This document shows, one piece after another, positions 42,134 through 53,744 of a stretch of DNA of 64,000 bases. The notes under the pieces were generated by a model that made no database searches, was not told where the DNA came from, and was given only the letters and a program-made list of their open reading frames with translations. The DNA is taken from NCBI GenBank assembly GCA_902728285.1, contig CACVBU010001035.1:691176-755175 (forward strand). The letters are read 5' to 3'. Within the stretch, counting starts at the first letter, position 1. The number at the start of each line of letters is the position of its first letter. The translations under genes and the position numbers were made by a program. The stretch is from Clytia hemisphaerica. Lineage: Eukaryota; Cnidaria; Hydrozoa; Leptothecata; Clytiidae.

Positions 42134-44338
42134 TTGTGCAAAATATCAGAAAGATTGAATGAGCCAATCTGGAGAAAAGCTCAAAATGAACGAAAAACGG
42201 AGGAAAATGAACAACTGGAGTTTGTGAAATGTCTCACCAAACCCAATCAAACTATTGAGATCTTGGTGATGAACTGTTTTGATCGTCATGTTACCCTGGA
42301 TCCAAACGACACTTGTAATCGTCAACACCGTGAACGTGCATACACTTGGTATGGAGGAACAAACTGAAAAATGGCACCTTCCCATTAACCTAAAACATTT
42401 GCACCCAGAACTATAAGAAAAAGTGGAGGGGATCGTATATGAGTACAGTGATGTATTTTCAAAGGCTAAAACTGATATTGGTTATCTGAATAGACTCTGA
42501 AAGATTTTGTTATGGGTATCAAATTATCAGACTCGACTCCTATCCATGTCCCATATCGCTGGTTACCCAAAGTCTGAGATATTCAAAACAGAGATCAAGA
42601 AGTCTCTTGCGAGACACACAAGAAGGCCATCGGATGGATCCAGTATCAAGTAAAGTCATTGAGAAGTTGAGATCTCCACCCACAAATATTGGAAATCTGA
42701 GAAGTTTGCTGGGATTTATAAATTGTTATCGCTTCTCCATCGAAAACTTCGCATCAAACTATTTGTACGACTTGTTGAGAACAGAACAAACAATTAAGCA
42801 GCAATAAAAATCATCAAAGACACCCATTGTATGGACCGGACAACATCAACTCATTCTTGAGGAGATTTTGGAACATCACCAAAAGTCACCAAAAGTAATG
42901 CATTCCCAAATTTTGACAAGAAGTTTGTTTTGCATTGCGATGATTGTGAGAAAGGTTTGGGAGCGGTAATATACCAGGGAAATGATGATGCACAATTGAA
43001 AGCGATTTGTTATGGTTCAAGGACTCTGTCACCATCTAAATAAAACTACCGCAATCATAGCGGAAAACTAAAACTCTTGTCTCTAAATTGATCGGTATGT
43101 GTACAGTTTAAAGTCTACAACGACAACAATTCATACAGACAACTGCAAAATTAAACGCCATTGGGCTTAGATTGATAGCAAATTTGGCACAATATAACTT
43201 CACGGTGAAATATCTTCCTGGTAAGGATCACAAACACTGTGACTTCCCATCACGTTTACACGAATATAAAATGTGGAAGAAGGGAAAACAGAGAATTGGT
43301 AACCGTGTGGGAGCTTCGGGATCTACTAAAACGCTCAACCAATAATGGATTGATGGTGGTTGTACCTCAGACCAAGTAGCACTGAAAGATCAAAAGCTGA
43401 ACGAAGTCTTGTCGTCTTTCCGTGAGTGAGGTTGTATATTTTTTAAACATCACACTGTTTAAAAAATATTTTCATTTTTATTTATTTATTTAAAGACAAT
43501 TAACTTTTGTTACACAAAAGACCCGTGCCGGGACTGGCTCCGGTAATAGTATATACTATATAGCAAATTTGTTCTAAAGTTTATAGTTGTACCCGAAGTT
43601 TTACGGAGAGAATTGATACTATCGGTTCTACCAGACAATTCATGAAGGCTGAGGTCATCTTGGCGCAACAAAATGTTGCGACCAAGCGAAATAAGGATCT
43701 ATTAGCCGGGTATGAAACCTAATATCCTGAACATGTCAAACATGTCACACAACTGTGTAAATGAATGTATTAAGAGCAAAACTCCCAATCGTAAACAAAT
43801 AGCACCATTGACTCCAATCAGGTCATTAAAACCATTTGAAATCATTGGGATTGATTATCTCAAGTTGGATAAATGCAACGGTAATTTTGAATATCTGTGG
43901 GTAGTAACTAAAATCAAACCAACAGTAACCAATCGATGATGGAAAGAGACAAACAAACGTCTAAAGGCCATCGTGAAACTCAAAAATTATCATCATGAAT
44001 ATATCTGTTAGTAGTAACTGATCATTTCTCCCGCTTCAGTCAAACATTTGCAACTAAGAACAAGAAGGGAAAATCTGCTGCGGAGAGAATATTCAAGAAT
44101 TGTTCAACAATGGAGAAAAACATTTGATAACGCAATCGAAAATGCTCAAAAACATCATGCGGTTGAAAACCAAAGATCCGACAAAACATCATTTTGTGAA
44201 AACTTGGTAGAAGGAGATTGTGTACTAATCAAAAACCTATCAGAAAGAGGTGGAACAGGTAAATTGAGATTTTTCTATAAGAATGAAATATATGCGGTGG
44301 TTGAAAAAGCTGAAAGTCTTCCTGTTTATATATGTTAA
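42134..44338 (+). pseudogene. decayed Ty3/gypsy pol
   Basis: Fragments occur in correct order in several frames. Pre-RT and RT start: LPINLKHLHPEL, KTDIGY and STPIHVPYRWLPK (about 42370-42570). RT connection: LRSPPTNIGNLRSLLGFINC (42665-42730). RNase H: HCDDCEKGLGAVIYQG and ICYGSRTLSP (42930-43035). RNase H end: YLPGKDHKHCDFPSRL (about 43210). Integrase core: PFEIIGIDYLKLDKCNGNF and [15 protein letters not shown]. Integrase C-end: VEGDCVLIKNLSERGGTG. The RT palm with its catalytic Asp pair is missing. Many stops and shifts; no activity is possible. Confidence 0.75.
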
Positions 44339-44868
44339 AGCAATTAGATGGAAAAAAGTCAAGACAGGGATGACAATTATAAAGAAAATCAAGAAACAAG
44401 GAAGACATCAACTACTTTGACCCCTTCTTACTTTGACCCCTTCTGAAATTGAACCCACAGTGACAGCTATGTTAATCAAGCAACGGAAGTAAACAAGTTC
44501 AGCGTAGAATTTGCCTTTTTTGAAGCACAAATCATACATGCGGTACAGGATGAACCTACATCAACATCTGATAATTCAATCAGGCCTGTTGGTACTGTAG
44601 ATGATTTGGCAGTACCTTCTCATCTTAGTGATTCGAGCCAAGAGGCTCACTGAGTACTAGACTCGAGCGAATACTTCCATACAACTAACGGTGGGCTGAT
44701 TGATGACTCGAACAGACATATTTGTCACTTCAACACAACGTCGTTTTCCTCCTGTGAATGGCCCACCACCTCATGTATGCCTACGTTATCAAAGAGAACA
44801 CTATACCCCGTGTGATAGGCCGTCTCCTATCACCAATTGTACTGCTATGATGGATGGATCACTTGGGT

Positions 44869-45410
44869 TGGATGTTGGTGGATCATTCGGTTGGATGTTG
44901 GTGGGTCAGATGTTGGTGGATCATTTGGTTGGATGTTGGTGGGTCAGATGTTGGTGGATCATTTGGTTGGATGTTGGTGGGTCAGATGTTGGTGGATCAT
45001 TTGGTTGAATGTTGGTGGGTTGGATGTTGGTGGATCATTCGGTTGGATGTTGGTGGGTCAGATGTTGGTGGATCATTTGGTTGGATGTTGGTGGGTCAGA
45101 TTTTGGTGGATCATTTGGTTGGATGTTGGTGGGTCAGATGTTGGTGGATCATTTGGTTGAATGTTAGTGGGTCAGATGTTGGTGGATCATTTGGTTGGAT
45201 GTTGGTGGGTCAGATGTTGGTGGATCATTCGGTTGAATGTTGGTGGGTCAGATGTTGGTGGATCATTCGGTTGGATGTTGGTGGGTCAGATGTTGGTGGA
45301 TCATTTGGTTGGATGTTGGTGGGTCAGATGTTGGTGGATCATTTGGTTGGATGTTGGTGGGTCAGACGTTGGTGGATCATTTGGTTGAATGTTGGTGGGT
45401 CACTTAGTGG
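44869..45410. repeat. 38-bp minisatellite (GGTTGGATGTTGGTGGGTCA..)
   Basis: About 14 units, very homogeneous, alternating 'gggtcagatg' and 'gatcattt'. Frames rich in WW/VGG are artefacts. It lies between the gypsy integrase end and the polypurine tract, i.e. inside the element's 3' part. Confidence 0.85.
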
Positions 45411-45854
45411 ATGTTGGTTCAAACCTGTCGCTTTGCAATGAACAAGTTGAATACTAATACCCAACGGTGCTTGGTTTTGAAGTACGTCATAACGAGTTTA
45501 CCCAGAACCTGACTAGCTTGGTATGTAGTGAAAACGCTGCTTGAAACAGTTCTTACTTTTTGATATTGAAGTGATCATTTAACTGTCATGTGGCTTGTAA
45601 CTAACGTGGTTTTTAATTAGTCTGAATAGGTCACTCCGACATTTTGAGATGTTGGCTATATTGAAGTGACGAGTTGGGTTGCCACTAGTAACGTGGTAAT
45701 ACGTTACTCAAGCATTGATCTTAGTTGTGATCCAAGTAATCAAGACTATTGTTAATGAACTGATGAATATTGATTATGTTATCACTCACTACAAAGTACA
45801 AATGATTGTTTGCATTGAGAATCAAATAGTTTTGTCATTGGGACATGACTCTCG

Positions 45855-45960
45855 AAGGGGGGGGGAGTGAGTGTGGAAATCACTATATCAATAATGTAGC
45901 TTTATTTTCGTGTATATTGTGACAGAGATCTGAGCTCAAGGAGAGCAAGTGTGGAAAATA
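45855..45960 (+). other. candidate polypurine tract and 3' LTR start
   Basis: GAAGGGGGGGGGAGTGAG is a good polypurine tract. It is followed by tgtggaaatcac, a plausible LTR start (TG). No second LTR copy was found upstream, so the LTR extent is unknown; a MITE follows at 45995. Confidence 0.4.
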
Positions 45961-45994
45961 CTAAATAAAATAAAAATGAAACATAAAAAGGGAC

Positions 45995-46663
45995 TAAAGT
46001 CTATTCACGATAAGTGTGCACTCTTTTTTCTTTTACCTATAACTTTTGAAGGAATTCTTTAATCTTTATAAATTAGGTATCGTTGGAGAGATATTTGAGA
46101 GTGGAACAACTTGAAATAAAAAAGTCTTTAAAAAAATTCCAAAAACGAAGATGAAAATAAAAACGAAAAAAATGAAGATCTTGTAGAGAAGTGCTATGAC
46201 TTTCATTTTTACTGGAGAGATTCTTTAATCTTAGGAGGTCATCACTGTAAAGAAATTTTGCTAAAATATTTATTCAATATAAAGTTATGATACAAAGTTG
46301 ATAAGTGATTGACCCTAAAAACACAGAAAACAGCGTTTTTAGATGTCAATTATCTTATAACTTTGCTTGATATCTTTTGACTAAATGATTATTTTTGAGA
46401 ATTTTTTTCACAGTGATGACGTTCGATGATAAAGGATTCACTTCAGTGAAAATGATAGTTATAGCACTTTTCTACAAGATCTTCATTTTTTTCTTCTTCA
46501 TTTTCATCTTCATTTTTATAATCTTTTTAAAGTTTTTTTTATTTCAAATTGTTCCACTCATTAATATCTTTTCAATGATACCAACTTTATAAAGATTGAA
46601 GAATTCCTTCAAAAGTTATAGGTAAATGAAAAAAGAGTGCACACTTATCGTGAATAGACTTTA
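45995..46663. mobile_element. 669-bp foldback MITE
   Basis: Ends TAAAGTCTATTCACGATAAG and CTTATCGTGAATAGACTTTA, with pairing continuing about 250 bp inward (gaagatcttgtagagaagtgc with gcacttttctacaagatctt). TA on both sides. No ORF of its own. Confidence 0.85.
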
Positions 46664-47099
46664 ATACTGTTATAACTATTTTTTCTATTTTTTTTATTTT
46701 TGTAAATACCGAGTGGTCCAAAAAGTGTCCATAAAATTCAAATAGAATTTGCTACATCAAAATAATATTGAGTGCTTTGGAATAAATCACTCCAGCATAA
46801 ATCTTTTTATAATATAATAACATATTGATTTGCCTTTTACAAAACAACACAGCTGCTGGGTGCCTAGTACAAACACTTATCCAGTTTGTACTGGTGACTG
46901 GCTAAGGGCAGTAGCGACCTGGCTTAATTTTCTTGGTGGTGCAAACTATGACATTGGCGCCCCTGGTATTTTTGTCCTTATTTGCACCCTATACCATTAA
47001 AAGTGAAACTATTAAACTGTAACAGCAGTGACTGGTTGAAAGTAACGCCCGGAATCTCTGTGTTAATAAACTTTTATTTATACGAAGATGGTGGTAATG
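46664..47099. other. gene-free stretch
   Basis: 'accgagtggtccaaaaagtg' near 46712 looks like a transposon end, but no partner was found. 'ctaagggcagtagcgacctggc' near 46902 has an inverted relative near 56600 on the other side of the nested elements. Confidence 0.35.
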
Positions 47100-47436
47100 C
47101 CCGGGTGGGGGGGGGGTACTTAGGCAAATGGAGGGTACGGTATGTGCCGCCCTTAAGGGTACCTTTTTTGGACTTCCAAAGTCCCGCTAAGGGTCGGAAA
47201 AATCAGAAAATCAAATTTCAGTCCCACTAAGGGTCGGAAAAATAGGAAAATTTCAACTTTTTACCCCCTGAAAGATCGAAATTCGGTCAAAATTGGTCAT
47301 GTTTGTCCCGCTAAGGGTGGCAAAATTCCCAAAATTTTCCTTTCTTTTCTCCTTTCTAGTCCCGGTAAGGGTCCAAAGTTCGAAAGTCAGGCGGCACTCC
47401 CCCTCCCGTCAGCTCGCAACCCTATTACCCCCCGGG
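47100..47436. mobile_element. G-run MITE family, diverged copy
   Basis: It runs from GCCCGGGTGGGGGGGGGGTA to TTACCCCCCGGGTG, inverted ends. Internal 'gtcccgctaagggtcgg' motifs recur four times. Confidence 0.6.
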
Positions 47437-48205
47437 TGATAATTTGATATCTATTTCCTTGTTATTTCCTGGTCTTACTTTACTCTCCACTAAAGATGAA
47501 TAGATGAATGGCTGAAAGAGGCCTCAAACATTCGAAAGTTGGCAAAAATAAGGGTTGTTTGTAATTTTGGCGCCGTAGGCATAAAACTTTGGTGTAAGAA
47601 ATGTCAAACAGCTTATAAGATATTCTAAAATGGAGAAAGTTAGTCCACATAAGACCACAAAAACCACAGCGAGCAGTTTCGATCAATCTCTCATTTTTGG
47701 GGTGAGCATCCTCTTTAACCCCTGGTCGATACACAACACTTCTCTTGCTTTGACTTTTCGCAACTCAATGTTGAAAGTAGTTTTGAAAATATTCGTAAAA
47801 TAAAACGAAGCGCCGCAGGCGAAAAAATATTTACATTGCACTTATACCGGGTGCGCCACAAAAAAGTTTCTCTCTTTAAAACTAATTTTCTCGAAATCTA
47901 AAAATTTTAAAAGAACCATTCCTACTCCATTGGAAAGAAGAAGGATAGACTTAAATTTTGATGGGTCATTTAGTGAATTCGGTACATTAGATCGAAAGTT
48001 ATGCTCAAGTGAATAAAAAAGTTACTTTCTGAAAGTGCTTAAAAACGTTAAAAATTGACCTATCAAATTAAACAGAAGCATAATTACACGATGCACTAGT
48101 TTTTTTGCTTCAGCCACCAAAAATGATAATTAGCTGTCTAAATGACCTTTTGTTGTATAAAGGAAGGTTGAATTACATTAAAAGGAAGAAAATTCGTCGA
48201 AAAAA

Positions 48206-48320
48206 GCCATTAAACACATAGAGTAAGAAAAGGACACAGGGTACCTGTCATTGGTACAATCACAGTTCTTCTGAATAGACTAGCATGGGCTAGGACAAAA
48301 ATATACAAAAAGAGATAGGT
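48206..48320 (-). repeat. split direct repeat B2 (element 3' end)
   Basis: Identical or nearly so to 48806-48920 at an offset of exactly 600. Confidence 0.9.
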
Positions 48321-48631
48321 AAACATGAAATAACACAAACACATATAAGAGAGAAAAAAAAAATATATATATATATATAATACTAATAATGGCCAACTGA
48401 CAAACTGAAAACATAGAGTATAGTATATAGCAATATGAAAACAAAAACTACACGGGGAGTATAGCAAACAGCATTAAATAAAAATGTGCTAAAGAAAATG
48501 TAAAATGAAAATGACAATAGAGGTATAAAGCAAATATAGGTACATAACCTTCAGCGAATACACAGTAAAAATAATAAAAATAATAATAATAAACCTATTA
48601 GAACACCATGAGATGTCGGGGAGGGAGGAGG

Positions 48632-48809
48632 AGCAAAAATACAGGTCAGCATGCACAGTGAAGAACTGAAGAAAGAGGCTGTTCAGGTACCATGTGCTCT
48701 TTAAATACTCATGAGAGTGAGGCTACATAAAACAGAGGCTGAATGAAGAGTACAGATAAAAACATAACACTATGAATCTAAAACCTGATATACCACATAT
48801 ATCAGGCCA
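48632..48809 (-). repeat. split direct repeat A2
   Basis: Matches 55813-55990; one clear difference (acataaaac versus acatgaaac). Confidence 0.9.
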
Positions 48810-48920
48810 TTAAACACATAGAGTAAGAAAAGGACACAGGGTACCTGTCATTGGTACAATCACAGTTCTTCTGAATAGACTAGCATGGGCTAGGACAAAA
48901 ATATACAAAAAGAGATAGGT
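48806..48920 (-). repeat. split direct repeat B1
   Basis: Copy of B2, overlapping A2 by the four bases GCCA at the junction. Confidence 0.9.
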
Positions 48921-49019
48921 CCAAACCCAATGTGAGAATGTAGTGGGAAAAAAAAAAAAAAAAATTAATTATATATTAGGAAAAGCTATATATAGGTGGG
49001 GCACAGTGAAAGACTAGGA

Positions 49020-49978
49020 CTAGCACTCAAGAAAGGAAGTGATGGAATGTTGGGCACGCAAGCGCTGGGACAAAGGCATGTGCAGGTAAAGGTAAATAGC
49101 GTCAGACTTCCAGTCACCCATGACAGCTATAGTGTCCAGCGGGACGCCAGCTTCAAGGGCAAGGGAAGCACCACCCCTTCTGAAGGAATGGGAACCATAC
49201 TGAGCGGAATTGAGACCTAAACGAGTGAGGAAGAACTGCAGTGAATGCATGAACTCCTTATACGTGAAGATCCGGTAAGTGACACGAGAAGAATCCCTCC
49301 AGCAAAAGGCCTGGTCATTGGGACGAGTATGAGGAGTGAGAGAGAACGCACGGGACACGGCCCAAACTGGACACAGGGGAGAAGAGCTTGCAACCAGTGG
49401 AATGGTAACATACGTTGACCAAACTGGATCGTCTTACTCCACCTGACCCTGATCAGAATTGAAGACCCAGAAAAGCTAAAGTCTGAACGAGTGAGGTAGG
49501 TCAAGGGGGAGAACTCTGACACAGAAGAAGGCAGGAGATGGCTCTCACGGAAAAACCCAAAAAAAGAGACCAAGCAGACTGCCCAAAACGACGCATGCTT
49601 ACTATCCATGAGATTGAGGAGACCACGGATACGAAGCAGGATGTCTGTGGTCATAGGGAGCCTTGGGAGAGGAGGGGAGCCTAAGGTGCGCTTGATACCC
49701 TTCAGGACAGTGGAGAGGGTCCAGTTATCCGTCAGTGGGTTAGGGAGGCCCTGGTCCCTGTGAAAAATACCCACAAAATTAATATATATACAAACAGATT
49801 GCGGCAAAAGAAATCTAGCTAGGTATGCAGCATACATACAGAGGTGGACAGTAGAAATAGGTGCTGGCTCAATGCCCAGTAGGCTGCAAAAACGGAAGTA
49901 TGTATTGCGGTGAGTACGGTAGGCCTTCACAGTGTTGGGAGCATAGGTGGCCTGTCTGTAGAATAGGACGTCTGCCAA
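49020..49978 (-). pseudogene. Ngaro tyrosine recombinase, one frameshift
   Basis: The first frame (49978 down to about 49380) has the core-binding region (NTVKAYRTHRNTYFRFCSLL), HRDQGLPNPLTDNW, and FFGFFRESHLLPSS with the first catalytic Arg. The second frame (49358-49020) has GSHSFRRGGASLALEAG (H-x-x-R) and MGDWKSDAIYLYLH (second His position replaced by Asp or Trp, then Tyr). The two frames overlap near 49360, a single indel. The enzyme would integrate the circular DNA form of the element. Confidence 0.85.
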
Positions 49979-50001
49979 GAGAGAGGAGGACAGTGCTCGA
50001 C

Positions 50002-51558
50002 CTAAAAGGCAGAAGAAAAACAGAGGCTAGAGGAGTAAAGACCCAGCAGAAAGAAGTATGATAAGGGAGACATGTGTAGCGTGGCAGGGGCTACAAGGGC
50101 TGGCATCCCCCCGGAGGCAAGCAGATGGTGACAAAAAGCTTGCATGTTAGGACGGAAGTGAAGACGAGAGATATGATCTGCCAGAACATTCAATTTTCCC
50201 GGAATATGAAATGCCCGAAGACGGAAATTGTACATGGCAGAACACCAAAAGAGCCGTCTCAGGTAAGTCATCATAACCGGATTTTTTGTGGTACCCTTGT
50301 TTAGCATAGCAACAGCCGCTTGGTTGTCACAGTAAACGTGGACTACCTTATTCTTGAATGATTCCGCCCAACGCTCCGCAGAAAAAACTACACATAAAGC
50401 TTCCTTGTACGTGATATGAAGACCTGACAGTTCAGGAGCATCCACCAGAAGATTAGAATAGAACCAATCCTCTCCAAAGGATGCACCGATTCCCCAGGTG
50501 CATGCATCTGTGTGGAGGTTAGTAACAGGGCGTGAGTCATGGAATGAACGAAACCCATTGAAAACTTCCAAAAAACTAACCCACCAATCTAGGTCTTTGA
50601 AAAACTCCTCTGAGAGCAAGCACTTAGCAGACTGGGAGGCAAGGGGGGACATGAGATCAAGGATCCTCCGAAGAAAGGTTCTACCGCCATGAACCACCTT
50701 GCAGGCCCAGTTAAGGCGACCCGCTAATTGTTGAAGCTGTCTCTTGGACGCTCGCACTCTAGTTTGAAAAGAGAATAGCAGGTCCTTGAGATCCCTGAGC
50801 TTCCTTTGAGACAAAGAAAGGGACAAGGACTGTGTGTCAATGTCCACACCTAAAAAGGTAAGTTTCTGGCAGGGTTGGACCAACTTGCTTGGGCTTATCA
50901 TGAAACCCAGTTCAAGTAAGAGGGCACAGAGGGTGTCAAATGCTCGCTGACATTCTTTGAATGTACGGCCAACTACAAGAAAGTCATCCAAGTAAACAAC
51001 CAGTTTAGAGAATCCTTTCTTGGCCATCATGCGCTTAACAGACTGTGTGATACGATGAAAAATACCAGGAGCACTGCGAGCTCCAAACGGAAGACGTGTG
51101 TCTATTAGGTAGGTGGAATGTCGGTCATCCTTGAACCGCCACTTCAAACCTAGTGCTGAGTAGTTTCCAGGGTGGACGGGAACAGAGCGATAGGCCCTGC
51201 GAAGGTCCACCTTAGCAGTGTAAAAGTCCTTCCCTATCAGTTTAGTAGCATCATCTAGGGTCTGGAACTTTTGTTTTTCAATGTCAATGAAAGAGTTTAC
51301 CCCACGCCCCGGAGGCATGGAGCAATCGTGGATTATGCGCAAATCCTCAGAGTCTGGCTTTGGAACGGCTCCAAGTGCACTGACAATGGTAGGTTTGCAA
51401 TTAGCAATGCGATAATTTCCAGCCGCTAGTTCCTCGAGAATGGTGGCTTCAACCTTCTCTTTGGCACCTGGGCTGACAGCAGATGTGTAGTTGTCCACCT
51501 CGGCAATCGAGATGGTAGCAACTCCAGAAGATTTTTCAAATTTTGATTTTTTTTTCAA
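50002..51558 (-). CDS. Ngaro reverse transcriptase and RNase H, open
   Basis: 518 codons. RT: LGAVPKPDSEDLRIIHDCSM, KVDLRRAYRSVPVHP (first Asp), LPFGARSAPGIFHRI, LVVYLDDFLVVG (YLDD active site), LTFLGVDIDT. Connection/RNase H: LHTDACTWGIGASFG (Asp), TYKEALCVVFSAERW (Glu), VYCDNQAAVAML (Asp), LNVLADHISRL (last Asp). All catalytic positions are present. It makes the element's cDNA. The ATG at 51558 lies in the inserted sequence boundary, so the natural N-terminus is probably cut. Confidence 0.9.
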   Translation of the reverse strand: MKKKSKFEKSSGVATISIAEVDNYTSAVSPGAKEKVEATILEELAAGNYRIANCKPTIVSALGAVPKPDSEDLRIIHDCSMPPGRGVNSFIDIEKQKFQTLDDATKLIGKDFYTAKVDLRRAYRSVPVHPGNYSALGLKWRFKDDRHSTYLIDTRLPFGARSAPGIFHRITQSVKRMMAKKGFSKLVVYLDDFLVVGRTFKECQRAFDTLCALLLELGFMISPSKLVQPCQKLTFLGVDIDTQSLSLSLSQRKLRDLKDLLFSFQTRVRASKRQLQQLAGRLNWACKVVHGGRTFLRRILDLMSPLASQSAKCLLSEEFFKDLDWWVSFLEVFNGFRSFHDSRPVTNLHTDACTWGIGASFGEDWFYSNLLVDAPELSGLHITYKEALCVVFSAERWAESFKNKVVHVYCDNQAAVAMLNKGTTKNPVMMTYLRRLFWCSAMYNFRLRAFHIPGKLNVLADHISRLHFRPNMQAFCHHLLASGGMPALVAPATLHMSPLSYFFLLGLYSSSLCFSSAF

Positions 51559-52480
51559 AATCTATCCTATCTTGTAGAGCTTTGAAAAAGAAAGAAAATG
51601 AGGGGTCATAGGCCTCCAGAGGATTAGTGGTTGTAAAGATATTCAAATTTTAGTTTCAAAAATTTGACTAAAAATGTCAAAAAAAAGGTTAGGAAAATGG
51701 CTTGGAAAAATTCGAAAAATGTGTCAAAAAAGAAAAAAAAGAAATTTTCCAGTCATGCTTCTTAAATTTTGCATATCTCTTTTTCTAGTGTAGCTAGAGA
51801 CCTCAAATTTGGAGGGAGAATTCTTTGATGGTGTTAAAATATTATTATATAAAAATATTTGTAAAATATTTAGTATATTTATCAAAATAACGAAAGATAT
51901 ATCTTTTTTTGAAAAAAGAAGACATTGCATTGTTTAATTTTTTTTTTTGAAGAAAATAGCTTGGAAAAGGTTGAAATGAGTCAAAAAAGGTGGTAGGACC
52001 CATTTTCAAGGGGCCTCTGGAAATGGAGGAACAAAAACTTATGAGTAAAGAATAAGTTTTTCTGAAAGGAGAAACCCCAAATGAAAAGAAAATCCATTTC
52101 GGCAGAAATAAAAACTTTTTTTTGGGACATTCCCATGCTAAAGAAGCAAAAAAGTTAAAAAACTACATGAAAATGAAAGAACTAGAATTAGCGATTGTGA
52201 TTTTTGAATTCCTCACCCTTTTTCTGATAAACATACAAAGTTTCAGCCTCCAAATACATTTTCCTCCGTTTCCAGACACATTTGTTCTTCGATAGTTGCT
52301 AATTTTTTTTCTCCCGTCGGCAAACAATTTTCAAAATGTTGCAAGACGTTCGGCATTTTACCAATTTGCCGTCTAGCCCGTGTCCACAGTGTTATATACC
52401 GCTGGAAAGCTAAGATCACAGGCTTTCATTTAGTAAATACCATAAGGGAACGCTTTAGCATACATAGAAGAAAAGTTCCA
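51559..52480. other. ~0.9-kb unexplained insertion between pol N-terminus and RT
   Basis: The conserved pol start ends around 52490 and RT begins at 51558. The intervening AT-rich sequence has no frame that continues either. No clear terminal repeats were found. It could be a MITE, an intron or a rearrangement. Confidence 0.4.
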
Positions 52481-52489
52481 AGGGTTCAA

Positions 52490-52690
52490 AGTTCATGGAA
52501 AAATGAAACATTTGGTTTGACGTCAACGAAAGTTGCATGACTTCTGGAGTCGCTAGAGATGGGAGCATCAAGGGGCAGGAGCTTAAAACCGTTGGTGACC
52601 CCGTCAAGAATGAAATCCTTGTCAGGATCCCCTTCAAGCTCCCTCTCCCAAACAAACGAAGATAGGTTTGAAAGAGGAGGTGAGGGTTGT
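52490..52690 (-). pseudogene. Ngaro pol N-terminal segment
   Basis: On the minus strand a frame reads WERELEGDPDKDFILDGVTN followed by GFKLLPLDAP and VDVKPNVSFFHEL. This type of segment lies directly before RT in YR and gypsy-like animal elements. It is in a different frame from the upstream gag ORF and stops before the 51559-52480 insertion. Confidence 0.6.
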
Positions 52691-53448
52691 CATTCATCCC
52701 CATCTTTGGAGTTATCACCACGTGACGGGTGATTACATCCAGCATGTTGTCTGTTCCCACAGGCTTGCGAACCAACTTTACGGTTGCAAGCGTGGGAAAA
52801 CTTGCATTGGGGACGTTGACATCCCTTACGAGAGTTGAACATCCTACAGATCTCTTCACCACTGGGAAGATGTGAGACAGTAGTAGTCCGAGAGCCCCCA
52901 GTCTTACCTGACCCAAAAGGTAAGGAAGAGCCGGAGAACTTGTCTTGTCCCTTAAGCGCGCTTGCCCATTTTGGTAAAAGCATTACCTCATGTAGGTGAC
53001 TGTTATCAGTGGCCCAGGAAAAGCCATATGTGTGCTGTAATATGCGATATTCATCATCGTACAGCAGCACAGACTCCCAGGAATACTTAGTCGCCAATTC
53101 TAAGATCTTAACAGAGTACGAGAGATACTCCCGGACTTCTTGCATGGTGCTCAGTTTTTTAGAAAATAATAGTTCATAAAAAATTCGAAGATTTGCTATG
53201 CTAAATTGTTCAACAGTAATGTTTTTGAGCTTCGGTTTTGAATCATTTAAGATGAATGAGAGTTTACAGTTTCTATCATAGGAGAGGACCTTTTCCTCTT
53301 CCGTGGGACGAGCCCTTGAAACAAAGTCAACTATTCGTAATGGCTTACCACGAGTCCCATCGTTGGACAGACGAGATGGTCGAAGAAAGATTTCAGTGCT
53401 ATCAATTCCACCAACATTACCATTTCCACCACGAAGCCCCACGAACAT
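52690..53448 (-). CDS. Ngaro gag-like protein with CCCH zinc finger
   Basis: 252 codons. The middle has ITVEQFSIANLRIFYELLF and EYLSYSVKILELATKYSW, helical and capsid-like. The C-terminal part has SGEEICRMFNSRKGCQRPQC followed by KFSHACN, a Cys-x7-Cys-x4-Cys-x3-His type finger that is characteristic of structural proteins of animal YR retroelements. It presumably packages element RNA. The start at 53448 is uncertain because an inserted sequence lies upstream. Confidence 0.7.
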   Translation of the reverse strand: MFVGLRGGNGNVGGIDSTEIFLRPSRLSNDGTRGKPLRIVDFVSRARPTEEEKVLSYDRNCKLSFILNDSKPKLKNITVEQFSIANLRIFYELLFSKKLSTMQEVREYLSYSVKILELATKYSWESVLLYDDEYRILQHTYGFSWATDNSHLHEVMLLPKWASALKGQDKFSGSSLPFGSGKTGGSRTTTVSHLPSGEEICRMFNSRKGCQRPQCKFSHACNRKVGSQACGNRQHAGCNHPSRGDNSKDGDE

Positions 53449-53740
53449 TATTTACAGCCAGGAAAACATAAGAGACAAACCTCCAAAATGTGATCGGCTA
53501 TTGCTCATTCCGACATTTCAAATTTTCCGGGGGTTTGCTGTTTGGGATTGTTTAGGGTTGCTAGTAACGGCTTGTCACTGTGCCGGGTGCATACTCGGCG
53601 CCTTGGGCCCCGCAGGGTTGCTAGTAACGGCTCGAATTTCAGTCAGGTTTAAAAAAGGGGTACTTTTACCCATATTATAATAACATTACCCCCGTATTTT
53701 GCCAGTTTGGTATAAAACGTTATGAATTGCGTATTTTGCT
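53449..53740. other. non-coding stretch between gag and foldback element
   Basis: Contains the repeated phrase gggttgctagtaacggct twice (53557 and 53616), otherwise no structure. Origin unclear. Confidence 0.35.
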
Positions 53741-53744
53741 GTGC

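Noticed and set aside
44700-45441. Trp/Gly/Val-rich frames up to 195 codons
   Set aside because: Translation of a 38-bp minisatellite in several phases inside a dead gypsy element.
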